From: Zychaea mexicana
Lineage: Eukaryota > Mucoromycota > Mucoromycetes > Mucorales > Lichtheimiaceae
Assembly: GCF_025766255.1 (NCBI RefSeq)
Contig: NW_026516667.1
Span: 856,043-920,042 of the forward strand
Direction: 5' to 3'
DNA: 64,000 nt
Of this stretch, positions 22,937-34,138 are shown one piece after another; positions within the stretch are counted from its first letter, which is position 1, and every line of letters begins with the position of its first letter. Made by a program: the position numbers and the translations under genes. Below the pieces are notes generated by a model. The model did not search any database. It saw only the letters and a program-made list of their open reading frames with translations, and was not told the origin of the DNA.

Positions 22937-23611
22937 CTTATGGGCCCTGAATTTCACATGAGCAAATAAAAGCTTCGAGATGTTTATGTTTTTTAGGTTT
23001 GTTTATATCGTTTATGTCGTTGTCTAGTGTGTGGCATAGGTACGTATTGGGTCCCATTATCAAATAATAGCATTTTTGCTTGTTCTAGATTCCGAATGTT
23101 TCTGTCAGAGACAGAGACACAATTTTAATGGGCGAACCATCCAGGCACACACACACACACACACGCTTTTTATTAGCCGTACACAAATAAACTTACATTT
23201 CTCCTTCTACGCCACCTGTGATCCCGAGGAAGAGGTAATGAGAAGGAAACTATTACTGTACCACGCGCCTATATTTATAATTATAAGTATAAGGCAATGA
23301 CTCATCAACAACAGAACAAAAAGAAAGACGGCGGCGTCGACAACAACAATAACAACAACCAACCAACGACCCTTCCTCTATCAAAACCACCACCTCACTG
23401 ATTATGTGTCACAGAAAATGGGGCATGCGTTCCGATTCGTCCGGGCCATCAAAAATAAAGAATCATAAGAATGACAAAGACACTTGCAAATGCATAAAAA
23501 CTGGTGTATATCATGTCGAATTATATGGTTAGACTAATATTGAAATAATGGCTTTTATGCCGATTGATGATGGTGATCGTCCTCTTGTTACTACTGCTGC
23601 AGTCACTGCTC

Positions 23612-24667
23612 TTAATGCTCTTCTTTTTTATTGTTGTGATGGTAGTTGTTGGTGTGTTGGTACAAATAATCATAGTAGCTCGTGGTTTCGTTATTGTTTA
23701 GATTCAGGCCCGTAGTGGCGTGGTCCGCAGGCTCGGTCATTACTACAACCTGGGGTTGGTAACTAGGCACGCGCTGACGACGGCTTTCGGCCTTTTCGTC
23801 GTCGGCATGGGTCGTTGCCATGGTAACTGCTGCTGCATCAATTAAAGTGTTGCTCGGAGACATTTGATCCCAGTCAACATGCCCACATCCTGTCCCTTCT
23901 TGTTGTTGTTTATACGCTAGCTGTGGTGCGTATTGATGGCTTCTACTGCTATAGTTTGAGTTCATCGTCGACATGGAAGCTCGCTGATCCACAAGCGTCT
24001 CTGCAGTCAGTCGCTTCTGCGAGTGTGGCGTGTATGCCGGCGGTGGCTGCAACGTCGCTTGCGTGTTGTCACTGCGCGTGCTCTCTTCGCGTTTAAAGTG
24101 ATAATGGTTTCTTTGTTGTTGTTGTTGTTGCTGACATAATAATGCTGCAGCACGACTGCTACCATCACCATTGCAGTGGTTAAATGACATGTTATCGTAT
24201 TGCCTCCTTTTCCTTCTTTTGATATAAATCAGCACACCGATTATCACAGCAACAAGACCAGCGCTACCCAGCAATGCACCAGCCAACGGCCCAGCAATTG
24301 ACCTTTCTTCGATCTGCGGCGAGGCTGTTGCGTCATCGGTCGAGGTCGCGACAGGAGCTGGAGGCGTAGCAGTGCTGGTCGGCGTGTTGTTCAAGGTGGC
24401 TGGACTAGGCCTGCCAAAGTACGGATCGTTGATGACGGGTACGTTGGACGGGAGAATAAAAATATTGGACATACTGGGCATGTTAGGTATTGTCGCTTTG
24501 GACGTAGCAGCTACGGCGGGTGCTGCTGCTGTTGCTGTGGGTGCCTTGGCATGTGGATGGCTAGTAAGATGCTTGTTATCAATGCTGTTGTTGTGATGAG
24601 CAGCAGCAGACGGCGTTGGAGAAGCGTGATGGGATCCACGGGCTGATTGGGTGCCACTGTCAGCCAT
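23612..24667 (-). CDS. single-pass membrane protein with PY motif (unknown)
   Basis: One exon, 351 aa; function not recognised. Residues 1-~125 are low-complexity Ser/Thr/Ala/Pro/His, as in mucin-like surface stalks. One membrane helix (GPLAGALLGSAGLVAVIIGVL, ~129-150) is followed by the stop-transfer cluster KRRKRRQ, so the C-terminal ~200 residues would be cytosolic (type I/III). That tail has a polyQ block, a PPPAY motif (~207) of the kind bound by Rsp5/Nedd4 WW domains, and an Asn/His-rich end. No clear signal peptide is visible. The layout resembles fungal Mid2/Wsc-type wall sensors and Axl2-like proteins, but no cysteine-rich WSC domain is present, so this remains a guess. It is divergent from the recombinase gene. 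Confidence 0.65.
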   Translation of the reverse strand: MADSGTQSARGSHHASPTPSAAAHHNNSIDNKHLTSHPHAKAPTATAAAPAVAATSKATIPNMPSMSNIFILPSNVPVINDPYFGRPSPATLNNTPTSTATPPAPVATSTDDATASPQIEERSIAGPLAGALLGSAGLVAVIIGVLIYIKRRKRRQYDNMSFNHCNGDGSSRAAALLCQQQQQQQRNHYHFKREESTRSDNTQATLQPPPAYTPHSQKRLTAETLVDQRASMSTMNSNYSSRSHQYAPQLAYKQQQEGTGCGHVDWDQMSPSNTLIDAAAVTMATTHADDEKAESRRQRVPSYQPQVVVMTEPADHATTGLNLNNNETTSYYDYLYQHTNNYHHNNKKEEH

Positions 24668-25423
24668 GATCTTTTTGTGTATGTATTGAGTCTAACAAGT
24701 AAAAAAGCAAAAAAGAAAGACGCAAAAAAGGAGACATAGTGGAAGAGAAGGAAGAAAAAAAAGGACGAGGATGGATCGCAGGAGGTCGTCGTGTCGTAAT
24801 GGGATTATAGGGGAAGTGTTCAACTCTTGCCTTTATTGTTCCCCTTCTTTATGGATAACTGATATAAGAACGCTATGTAGAAACTATACGCATGGCGCAC
24901 TGATAATAATGTTGATCGCCTGCTTGACGAATCCTGATACACGATTCCTTATAGTCATGTATGTAACATGGCACGCACAGAATCAAAAAAAGTGATAAAC
25001 ATGTCTCTCTGGTGCAGCCAAGAAACAGAGTACGAAGAGCATACTTAGTATGTATAATGCTCCCTGAAAGAAAAGAGGGGAGAATGCTGTACACACTATG
25101 TACTACCTACTGACTTCTCTTCTAGAGATGAGACCAGGAAAGCTGACCAGCGAATTTGGATTTGGCGTTTGTATGTATCACAAAGCATCCGTTGCTATTT
25201 TCAGACAACCATTCTTTCTCAATGCTATTTTGGCAATATCATTTTGTGTTTAGTGCGGGTCCGGACTCAGGTCCACAGCATAGCGGGGACCCAATCTTGA
25301 TATCCAGGAAAAAAAAAGAATTTTCGAAGCTTCGCCACTTTTCTTTTGTCAGGCACATCTGTCAGATTCCGTTTCCTTCATCTCATTTCCATTCCTCATT
25401 AAATCGTTCACTATCTTAACAAC
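24668..25423. other. intergenic region, left flank of the Crypton-like gene
   Basis: No gene seen. Around 25255-25295 a short GC-rich patch (GGGTCCGGACTCAGGTCC...GGGGACCC) is self-complementary and stands out from its AT-rich surroundings. It could be a regulatory or end structure of the adjacent mobile element. Confidence 0.4.
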
Positions 25424-28307
25424 ATGAGCAGAGGTCGTGGTAGCACTGTTACTCCCGCTAGGAGAAGCACCGCCCGTTTGGCTAATCGCCCGGGCCGTGT
25501 GGTGGCGAGTAATGGTGCCTCACCACGTCCTCTTTCTCTCCCTGTCCCTCCCCCTCTACCACAGTATACTTCTTTCATGAGCTCGCAAATAGAGTATCAA
25601 GCTGCTGCTGAATCTGCTGCTCGAGCTACATACGAACAAGCACGAGGAAGCCGTCCGCAGAATACAGTTAGATCGTATTCTCCCAGGCAGGAAGAATTTC
25701 TCGAGTGGTGCCGAAGACGCTGTCCAAATGATCACACTAACCAGTTGATCGACGACAGAAAGCTTCATCTTTTTCTTGTGGAAGAGGTTAGCAACATATC
25801 TGTTCGCAATCTATATATGTACGCATGTCTTACAATTGTGTTCTTTTTAGGTCGTCTTCAGAGAGAAGCGTAAACCTGGGAGAAAGAGAAAAGAGCCAGA
25901 GAATTCTGTGCTGTCGCCCGCCTCGTCACCCGCTCCTGCCATGCGTACCATCACCACCACCATGCCATCATCCTCGCCTGCTGCTGTTGTTCTCTCGCCC
26001 GCCACCGCCATCATGCCATCATCCTCGTCTGCTGCTGTTCTCTCGCCCGCCACCGCCGTCATGCCATCATCCTCGTCTGCTGCTGTTCTCTCGCCCGCCA
26101 CCGCCGTCATGCCATCATCCTCGTCTGCTGCTGTTCTCTCGCCCGTCACCACCATCTTGCCATCATCGTCGTCGTCATCATCTGCTGCTCTACCTGTACG
26201 CGATGCTCCGGGTTATACCGTTGAGCAACCTGTTGCGCCTGATGCCCCCGCCCCCAAAGTCAAGCTTGCTACCGTTAAACAATACATTACTTCCATTGTC
26301 GATCTCCATTTTGAACAAGCCGAAACAGACCCTTGCTTCAATCGTCCGCATCCGCGTGGCCCGCTTGTTCATGCACTGGTTGATCATTTGAAACGTGTGG
26401 AAAACGAGCTTAGTCGACAAAACTACGAAGACAGAGGCATGCGTACGACAGCAGATGGATATTCGACATCAGCTGAGATGGAGCGTATTGTAGATCATTT
26501 TCTGGCCACCAACAAGCAACAAGGACTGCGAAACTGCACTGCTTTTCTTCTGCAACACTATGGACTTCTACGGGGCGAAAGCGTTCGTATGATGGAACTT
26601 GCCGATCTACAAACGTTACTTCTTGAGCGCGAGGGTGTCACTGAATGTCATGCGTTGGTGATGGTGCTTAAGCAAGGAAAAACAAACCAAGAGGGCCGTG
26701 TGGAGTTTGCTGCTGCGATGCGTAACGCCAATGTTGTTATCTGTCCTTTGATGATGCTTTCCTTTTATCTCTTTCATCGGTGGCACGTTGCTGGTGAGGC
26801 ATTCCCTTGTTTCCAAAGCAATCGAGATTGGTTCGACATCAAGCTCATCAGAGGCAGAGATCGCAACACGCAGTCCATTACGTATGATCGTCATCGCGAG
26901 TGTATTTTAGAAGCATTCAAGTCAGTCGGCATTCACAGTAAAGCGGTCACTCACGCTATGAGGGGTTCGTCAGCACGCATGGCAGAGATATCTGGAACGA
27001 GCGAAGAGTCTATCCGGCGATTAGGTCGTTGGAATAATTCTGCTTTATCGACCAGTTATCTAACCAATTTGCCTCGTGATATCTTGCGGACCATGGCAGG
27101 ATTCACTAGAGAGGCTGGCCAATTCTACTTACCTCGTGCTGCTGTTACACCACCCCTTGAGCTTTGCAAGAAGGTTTTTCCTGAAGTCGATCGGTGGCGG
27201 GCGCTGCTGGAAGCCAAACAAGTGGAGGACTCGTGCGCGGCTGATTCGTTTTTGCGTCTTCTTGTGCAGTTGCGTGTTGTATTTTTGCAAGATTCGGTTT
27301 TGATGAAAAAGCGCTGTCCAGGTCATCATTTGTGGCAAGATCCTTTGTTCCGTGATCCTTTGTATCTTGAATTTGAACGGTATGTGCTGGTGGACTACAG
27401 TCTTTCGTTTATATACTAATTATCCTTTTAAAATAGTAACTTGAATCATGCACTTGAAAACAACGAAGAGCCCACTGATCTGTTACTTCAACGTGCCGTG
27501 CCGATCATTGAAAATAGACTTGCCATCTTGCAACAACAAATACAACAACAAATCGCTGCTCAGCAACAAGACACCAATCGCATTGTACAATCTTTCTCTA
27601 ACGCCATACCCACTCTGGAAGCACTTGCGCAGCTTGCACCAAACATGAGTCGTATAGGAGATATTGTACAGCATTGGGACCGCATCGCCAGCGGACAAGC
27701 GTCCTTGAGCGTCACGCTCAATTTGGCAGGTCAGCAGCAGCAACAACAACAAGATCAGCAACAACAACAGCAGCAGGAAGGTTGGGGCTCGGTTTCGCTC
27801 CCGTCCTCGTCCTCCTCCCTCCCATCCACCATGACAGCAACTGTGGTACTGCCATCAGCAGCACCAGCGCCATCATCATCTTCGTCGTCGTCGTCAGCAG
27901 CACCAGCACCAACATCGTCATCATCATCGTCAGCAGCATCAGCACCAACTCATCACCATCATCATCACCCCCAACAACAACAGCCCATATATCCATCCAT
28001 GAACCGCACAAACGTCCAAACAATCCCACAATTATGGACTGAATGGTTTGACGGTTGGAATGGCGGCATGTCTGTGATTAGAATGGAAGAAGTGTACAAA
28101 ACTGCATGGCGAAAAAGTGATTCAGACGGCAAATGGTTTCGTAGAAGACGAGCGATTATTCGGAAAGTTCAAGATTATATCGAAAGAAAAGGAATGCAAG
28201 AAAGAGTACCAGAAGCGTTGGACACTATACATAGACACTATCTCGCTGTCGGCATTACCTCATTAGATTCACTATCGAAAGACTTATGTTTTTTTGATAC
28301 ACTTTAA
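25424..28307 (+). mobile_element. Crypton-type tyrosine recombinase with GCR1_C DNA-binding domain, intact
   Basis: Three exons, 25424-25786, 25851-27379 and 27437-28307; 920 aa with no stop or frameshift. An N-terminal basic region is followed by Pro/Ser repeats and a tyrosine-recombinase core: Arg in LLRGESVR (~361), a downstream Lys in LKQGKTNQEG, the box II HAMRGSSARMAE (HxxR, ~489), GRWNN, and the candidate nucleophile in STSYL (~523). After polyQ/polySer linkers the C terminus (~822-910) matches the GCR1_C fold (LWTEWFDGW...WRKSDSDGKWFRRRRAI). The YR-plus-GCR1_C layout defines fungal Cryptons, which move as circular DNA through recombination; yeast Gcr1 and Cbf3/Ndc10 are thought to be domesticated relatives. 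An intact frame means either a recent insertion or domestication. No terminal repeats are expected or seen, so the element's limits are not given. Confidence 0.85.
25965..26165 (+). repeat. 48-bp tandem repeat inside the Crypton ORF
   Basis: About four head-to-tail copies of a 48-bp unit encoding the 16-residue period PSSSSAAVLSPATAVM, with copies two and three almost identical. In-frame unit length preserves the ORF. Confidence 0.9.
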
Positions 28308-30562
28308 ACTTTTTGTATATTCATTTCACCATCTTGTTCTTTTTTTCACTCGCTAGCTTTCCCTTTGACACGCTTTTATTTCAACTTTCTAACATTGGCC
28401 TTGCTTGGCCATATTTTTTTTATTGTATTACTTTCATGTTGTGGTCTGTTGGCCATGATGGTTTTTGCCTCGCTTTTTTTTTCTTTTTAACTTTTGCTTG
28501 TTTCGTGGCCTTGTTTGGCCCTTTTTTTTCAAAGAATATATAACTTTTGTTTTGTGGGCTCACGAGGCCTGTCCTAAAAATGATTGTCAATGGTTTCGAA
28601 TAGGGAATGCTTATAATAGTACGTTTTCTGAAGCATGATGAAATGCATTTGATAAATTAGTTGCACTTGATGCAGAGCTTAAGATGTAGGAATTAGATTA
28701 TATATATACACGCAGTACTGGATATGGCTCTAATATTAGTAATTTAATAATGGACACTCGAGACGACTGTGTATATTACGAACGATACATGGTTAGCAGC
28801 ATGGCGATAATGTATTACTGGGAACAGAAATATGTTGTTTAAATGAAGGCGATGTAGATTAGTTTTTCTCTCCAAAAATGTTCGTACTGCTGCAGATGTT
28901 GCGCTGGTTTTTCGCACCTTCCGCTGTCAAAATGCATTGTGAATACATAAATCTTGAGCAGTTATCAAGGAAGGATAGTCATTAGAACTGCTTATAGTTA
29001 GTTCATCGGTCGATAGCGATTACAAAGTGGTTTTATAATCGTTGCAATGGCAGCAATAAGTTGCTGTTATTCATCAGTCAGGCAAAGAAAGGAACAAGAT
29101 ATGACATGTTCCTACACAACACTAACTATTTCTACCTAGTGTCTGTTACATGTTCAAAGTACAGGAAAGGAGAGAAAACATTGTTAATATCTCAAGCATA
29201 GATAGAATAGCGTATACCGTTCAATCCACTGAATCAATGTGCCATCTATACCAATGCTTTTTGAAAGCTATCAACAAGGTACCTGACGAGACAGAAGAAA
29301 GATAGGGTTAGTCTGAAGTGTAGACACTGATGTTGGATCTACGTGTATGTTAGAGTGTAATAGTTTTGCTAACACCATGGCATCCATATCACTGTCATCT
29401 AACATTGAAAGTATTGGAGAGATCACTAAAATGTAGGCTCTTTGAGTGGTACAGTTGCTGTATGTAGCTAGCATGATACAAATTACACGACCTAGAGCAG
29501 CTCATTCATTAAGAACAGCACGATTTAAAAAACTTATTCTGCAATCTCGGATGACATTAACCTTTCCTTAAATACATGGAATCAATGCCCGGTTCATTTA
29601 AAGCATTTTGAAGGTTTTCTGTAATAATTCTAAAGATACCAAGCTCTTCTTTTATTAATAACAAGCAGGTCCACGGCTCTACTTATAAAAACGGTCCCCA
29701 ACAATTGATATTCGCAGATATCATTCGGTATAACCAATGATATCGCTGGATATCACTGTGGTCCTGCTATCGGGATTTCAAAAAATGGTGGACCCAGGTG
29801 GACTTTGGTGGACCTCAAGATTTTATACTTAGCAGGGCGTTCTCCATTATACAGAGCATAGATCAGATGCATTATCCAAAGGAGCACACAGGTGTCCAGG
29901 GGAGCAGGAGAAGCAATGGTCAGAATGGAAAAGAAGAAAAGCAGCGGGAAGAGGTGACAGAGAGTGTGTGTGTGGAAAAAGAAGACCCATCGTGACCGTA
30001 TAGACAGACGGCCAGGCAGAAAGAGGAAGGTTCCGCCAAGGGCTGTGATTGGTCCAAAATATTTGAAATACCGTCCACTAGATTATCTCTGGAAATTTTT
30101 TGCCTTCGTCATCAAGTTCAGCGTCATCACCTCTTTTTCTTCCGTCATACCTTTCGCCTTGTCGACGTCGACACTTTGTATCGTCATCAAAAAGGGCTCG
30201 CGAAATATCCCACACGCGGCATCAAAAAGACGAAAATCGAATCACCGACGATCCTACAAGAAGGGCACCTCTACCCCTTTTCATACTGTATGTGCACGCA
30301 TGAATTATCGTTTTGTATCGTTTGCTCTATGGCCTAAGCCTCGGGAAAAGAAAGAACACGTAGTCTAAGTCGTATTTTTTAAAAAAGAAAGTAACAGAAA
30401 GAAATACTCCAGACGTGTCTCACTCTTGGAAATCCAAAAGGCGCGCGTTTTTCCATTGCTTTTATCTTTGACTTCTCGGACTTGAAGGAGAAGAAGAACC
30501 CTTTATTCCTTGTACATATTTTTATACCACACACACACACACACAAGACTACACAACGAAGA
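28308..30562. other. intergenic interval, right flank of the Crypton-like gene
   Basis: About 2.25 kb. 28320-28550 is T-rich with several TTGGCC words. 29780-29815 contains three close GGTGGACC/T words. From about 30050 on it is probably the bZIP promoter and leader, with a (CA)n tract at 30530-30545. A 134-codon open frame at 29964-30368 has biased, non-domain composition and is not called. Confidence 0.5.
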
Positions 30563-32452
30563 ATGACCGACGCTGCCGATACAGTCACTGTTCCCAACAA
30601 CCCACTAGAGGTGCACGCGCCGCAAACAGTTCCCGAAAACGAGTCACACATATCCTCCAAGCGACAAGCTTCTGAGCAGCCTGACGATGCCAAGGAAGTT
30701 AAGACACGCAAAACATGCGATTCCATGGGCCAGAATGACCCTGCTCTGGATTTAGTGCAGGTCAAATTTGAACCCAATGTCGAAGCTGCAACAACGGATT
30801 CCACTGCAAAACCATCAGTTGATAACAGCTGCAACGGCAATACAGACGCCGCTGCTGTTACTGCTACCACTACCAACAATAACGACAATAACATAAATAA
30901 TAGCAACAATGGTAACACAGCAACAGCATCACCCGCCACCACGACCAACAACGGAAACAATAATGCACCCACCGCAACGACCTCTGTACCGATAATCCCC
31001 ATATCCGCCCCATCTACTGCTATTTCTTCAACAGCCGCTGCTACTACTACTACTACTAGTACTAGTACCACTGCTCCCGGCATCACATCTGTACCTGCAC
31101 CTACAACAACAGCTACTACTACTACTACCGCCACCACGACAGCAACAGCTACTCCATCATCTTCATCACCTGTTGCACAATCACCACCAACCACCACAAC
31201 AATCAACGGCAAGCCCATAATACAGCTCAAGGGCAATCCTGACGACCAGACACCCAATTCAGAGGCCGTTGAGGCAGCAGCCGTTGCAGCAGCAGCAGCG
31301 GCAGCAGCGGCCGCGGCAGCCGCCTCCACCAACGGCATGCTCTCAATGCCAACAGGAACACAAGGGCAGTCGCAACCGCTGTTTATCACCGAGCAACAGC
31401 AGCAGTTCCTCCAGACATATGCACAGGCAAGCGGACAAGATCTCGCAAACCTTACGGCGTCGTCCTTGGCCCAAGCGATGGTTTCACCAATTGCCGTTCC
31501 CGGTCTAAATTTATTACAGCATCTTCAGGGTGGGAATGTAATCACTGCACTTCCAGGCCCGCCGCAGATACCACAGCCAACACCAATGCCACAACCCTCT
31601 GACGCTGGTGTTGGTGGTGCTAATGCGTCTAATACCGCTGGTGGTAGTAGTAGTGCTGCTGCTGTAGCTGGTACTGTGGGTGGTGGAACTAATTCAGGCG
31701 CAAGCGAGAGTCCGATTGACGATGCAGATAACAGCAACAAGCAACGTAATCCGGCGACACGCAACATGAGCAACGACGAACGACGACAGCGACGTCTGTT
31801 ACGGAATCGCATGGCAGCCAAAGAATGTCGCAAGAAGAAAAAGCAGTATATCCAGGACATGGAGGACAAGATAAAAAGTCTCGAGGATGAGAACGCACGA
31901 CTGCACAAACAGGTGAACGAATTGAACGCTAAACTGGCATTGGGTGGTGCTATGCAGAATTCGTCCGAAAGCTATCGCTTGATGAAGGAGGTTGAGGAAT
32001 TGAACGCAAAGCTGGGCATGGGCCATTTACCTGCAGGTAGTAGTAGTGCATTTACTGCTGCAGTCATGGCAGCCGCTACTCAGCACCAACAGCAGCAGCA
32101 GCAGCAGCAGCAGGCACAAGCACAAGCACAGGCACAGGCACAGCAAGCACAGACACAACAATCGCAAGATCCATCAACACCGCAGTCGTCGTCGTCGGAG
32201 CAGCAGCAGCAGCAAGAGGATCAAGTACAAAAACAACAACAACAACAACAACAACAAGCGTCACCCACGCCAGAGGTGGCACAGCCACATACGACGGAGC
32301 AGGAGAGCAGTATTAGTGCTGGTGACGATGATGGTGGCGGTGGTGCTGCTGCTGCTACTACTACTGTTACTAAAGAAGGCGACAAAGCCCAGCTGGTGGA
32401 ACTCGAGACGCAGTTGATGGCGACACCTTCGCCAGGGCGGGACAAGGCTTAA
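30563..32452 (+). CDS. bZIP transcription factor (ATF/CREB-like)
   Basis: Single exon, 629 aa from the ATG at 30563, chosen over the upstream in-frame ATG (30482) because the latter adds a His/Thr-rich stretch encoded by a CA microsatellite typical of a leader. The N-terminal half is disordered (Asn/Thr/Ser/Ala runs, 14-16 Ala near residue 245). The basic region ERRQRRLLRNRMAAKECRKK (~406-427) contains the N-x2-A-A-x2-C-R signature of ATF/CREB-type bZIPs (the usual S-R replaced by C-R) and is followed by heptads IKSLEDENARLHKQVNELNA. A second amphipathic LMKEVEELNAKL lies close behind. The C terminus is polyQ plus an acidic/Gly stretch. It likely dimerises and binds CRE-type sites; its pathway is not evident. 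Confidence 0.9.
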   Translation: MTDAADTVTVPNNPLEVHAPQTVPENESHISSKRQASEQPDDAKEVKTRKTCDSMGQNDPALDLVQVKFEPNVEAATTDSTAKPSVDNSCNGNTDAAAVTATTTNNNDNNINNSNNGNTATASPATTTNNGNNNAPTATTSVPIIPISAPSTAISSTAAATTTTTSTSTTAPGITSVPAPTTTATTTTTATTTATATPSSSSPVAQSPPTTTTINGKPIIQLKGNPDDQTPNSEAVEAAAVAAAAAAAAAAAAASTNGMLSMPTGTQGQSQPLFITEQQQQFLQTYAQASGQDLANLTASSLAQAMVSPIAVPGLNLLQHLQGGNVITALPGPPQIPQPTPMPQPSDAGVGGANASNTAGGSSSAAAVAGTVGGGTNSGASESPIDDADNSNKQRNPATRNMSNDERRQRRLLRNRMAAKECRKKKKQYIQDMEDKIKSLEDENARLHKQVNELNAKLALGGAMQNSSESYRLMKEVEELNAKLGMGHLPAGSSSAFTAAVMAAATQHQQQQQQQQQAQAQAQAQAQQAQTQQSQDPSTPQSSSSEQQQQQEDQVQKQQQQQQQQASPTPEVAQPHTTEQESSISAGDDDGGGGAAAATTTVTKEGDKAQLVELETQLMATPSPGRDKA

Positions 32453-32573
32453 AAAGGAATATCTTTTCATAGCACACTGTTTTCGTTAAACGCCGAGTTT
32501 GGAGTCGCCCACTTGACCAACTCTAAAGTTGTTGTTGTTGTTGTTGGTGTGGCAGTCGTGGTTCTTAAAATAA

Positions 32574-32576
<3 letters not shown>

Positions 32577-32607
<31 letters not shown>
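32577..32607 (+). repeat. (CT)n microsatellite upstream of the fucosyltransferase-like gene
   Basis: Thirty-one bases of pure CT directly before a TATA box. It could act as a pyrimidine-rich, nucleosome-excluding promoter tract. Confidence 0.9.
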
Positions 32608-32609
<2 letters not shown>

Positions 32610-32620
32610 AGGGCTAAGGC

Positions 32621-32632
32621 TATATATAAAAA
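32621..32632 (+). promoter_or_regulatory. TATA box of the fucosyltransferase-like gene
   Basis: TATATATAAAAA, about 150 nt before the ATG at 32783, immediately after the CT tract and followed by a long TTCTTC-rich leader. Confidence 0.6.
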
Positions 32633-32782
32633 GACAAACTTATCCTTTTTGCCTCGCATTTTCTTCTCGTCCTTTTCTACTTTCTTTCAGCAAGTCGTCT
32701 TCCTGTTCTTCTTTCTTCTACTTCTTCGCTTACACATACACACACACATACACACACACGCACATAGTAAAAGGACACAATA

Positions 32783-34138
32783 ATGCGTTCGTATAAGCTC
32801 ATGTTGTCCGCCGGCTTAGCAGCCATCTCATTCCTGCTGACACTGGCCTATCTGTCACGAGAGCGCTTAACCAACGCTCAACACATCTGGGAGCCACGGC
32901 GGCGGCCATTGCTCTTTTTTCCTGACAACAACAGCAACACCAACGAGAAATACATTACATTCTATCCACACTCTGGACTGCACAACCAACGTCTCGGCCT
33001 GCTGAACGCAATGGTGCTCGCCAAAGCCCTCGATCGCACCCTTATTCTGCCACAGATCAACCTTGGTAAGGGCGTCTACTGGTGGGAGTCGCCACTGCTG
33101 GCGCAGAAGCTGAGCGACTGCCCGGAACTCCCACTGTCTGAACGCAAGGGCCTGTGCGCCGATTACCGCAAGTACATCCCCGTGCCCGTCTCGAGCGTGT
33201 TTGATCTGAGCGTACTCAATCGTCTCGGCATCCGCTACATTGAGCGCGACAGCATGCACACGTCGTATCTCAGCGAGCGGCTCGGCATCCACGACGACGA
33301 GATCTATCACGTTTCCGACCACAAGCGGTTCTCGTATCGCATCTACGACAATGTCAACAGCACTGACCCATTGAACCAGTTCAAATACCGCATCAACCTG
33401 CAGGAGCTCGAAGCACGCCCTGAACAGCTGATTGAGTTTGGCTCATTGTTTGGCACGCCTCGCCTTGTTTTGGATGTGCGCAATGATCTTTACTGGCTGC
33501 GAGAACACTTGTCTGGCGAGCTCGGCTTTGGCAATCCTACAGTGATCCACCAGACGCTCAATGTCGTTGGACGGCTCGGCGGGCCTGGCAACTTTGTCAG
33601 CGTGCACTTGCGAACGGGCGACGGCGTGTTCAAGGTCACCATGGCGCGTACAATGGACAAGGTGCGACAGACACTCGAGCGCTACAGCACGCAGCATCGT
33701 CTGCATCACGAGCAAGAGTATGCAATCATGGCACGCCTGCAAGCACTCGCGCACGAAGGCCAGACAGCCAACCTGCTCAACGAATGCACGGCAATCCAAC
33801 ACCAGCGCGACATGCTCCATCCACGATTGCGGCTGATCTTTATGGCGACCGACACCGCACAGCCCCGACACACCTTGCCCGAGCTGTTTGAGGAGTTTGT
33901 CTGCATGTTCACTTTGCCCGACTTTCCCGATGTGATCCAGGACACGGTGGCCGGTGCAAGCACGCCTGCGCGTGAGCAGAACGACCACTACGGCCCACTC
34001 CTGCTGCCACTGATTGATGCGGAAGTGGCGTCGCACGGCTCATTCTTTGTTGGGACGCGGAAAAGCACGTTTTCAAAATACATTCAGTATCGCAACCGGC
34101 GCTTCTTGTCGTACTATCCAGCCGTTGCCGAGCCGTGA
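32783..34138 (+). CDS. O-fucosyltransferase-like type II membrane glycosyltransferase
   Basis: Single exon, 451 aa, unusually GC-rich against its flanks. A short basic N terminus and one signal-anchor helix (LMLSAGLAAISFLLTLAYL, ~7-25) predict a Golgi/ER lumenal enzyme. Family signatures: FYPHSGLHNQRLGLLNAM with AKALDRTLILP after it (~58-90), which is the GDP-fucose O-fucosyltransferase-type motif 1 region; VHLRTGDG (~273); LRLIFMATDT (~349); and FFVGTRKSTFSKYI near the end (~420), the usual nucleotide-sugar pocket. One N-glycosylation site (NST, ~194) is visible. The natural acceptor is unknown; fungal members probably fucosylate proteins or cell-wall glycans. The gene lies 330 bp downstream of the bZIP stop and has its own TATA box. 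Confidence 0.8.
   Translation: MRSYKLMLSAGLAAISFLLTLAYLSRERLTNAQHIWEPRRRPLLFFPDNNSNTNEKYITFYPHSGLHNQRLGLLNAMVLAKALDRTLILPQINLGKGVYWWESPLLAQKLSDCPELPLSERKGLCADYRKYIPVPVSSVFDLSVLNRLGIRYIERDSMHTSYLSERLGIHDDEIYHVSDHKRFSYRIYDNVNSTDPLNQFKYRINLQELEARPEQLIEFGSLFGTPRLVLDVRNDLYWLREHLSGELGFGNPTVIHQTLNVVGRLGGPGNFVSVHLRTGDGVFKVTMARTMDKVRQTLERYSTQHRLHHEQEYAIMARLQALAHEGQTANLLNECTAIQHQRDMLHPRLRLIFMATDTAQPRHTLPELFEEFVCMFTLPDFPDVIQDTVAGASTPAREQNDHYGPLLLPLIDAEVASHGSFFVGTRKSTFSKYIQYRNRRFLSYYPAVAEP

Noticed and set aside
25847..26155. Minus-strand repeat protein (AAGERTAADEDDGM units)
   Set aside because: Antisense of the 48-bp repeat inside the Crypton gene.
25255..29815. GGTCC/GGACC-rich patches on both sides of the Crypton gene as its ends
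   Set aside because: The patches do not align as direct or inverted repeats over a useful length; Cryptons lack terminal inverted repeats.
29964..30368. 134-codon open frame upstream of the bZIP gene
   Set aside because: Basic, low-complexity composition without a domain; it lies in the promoter/leader of the bZIP gene.
30379..31389. 336-codon minus-strand frame
   Set aside because: Antisense shadow of the bZIP gene; poly-Val/Ala arises from the Thr/Ala-rich codons of the true gene.
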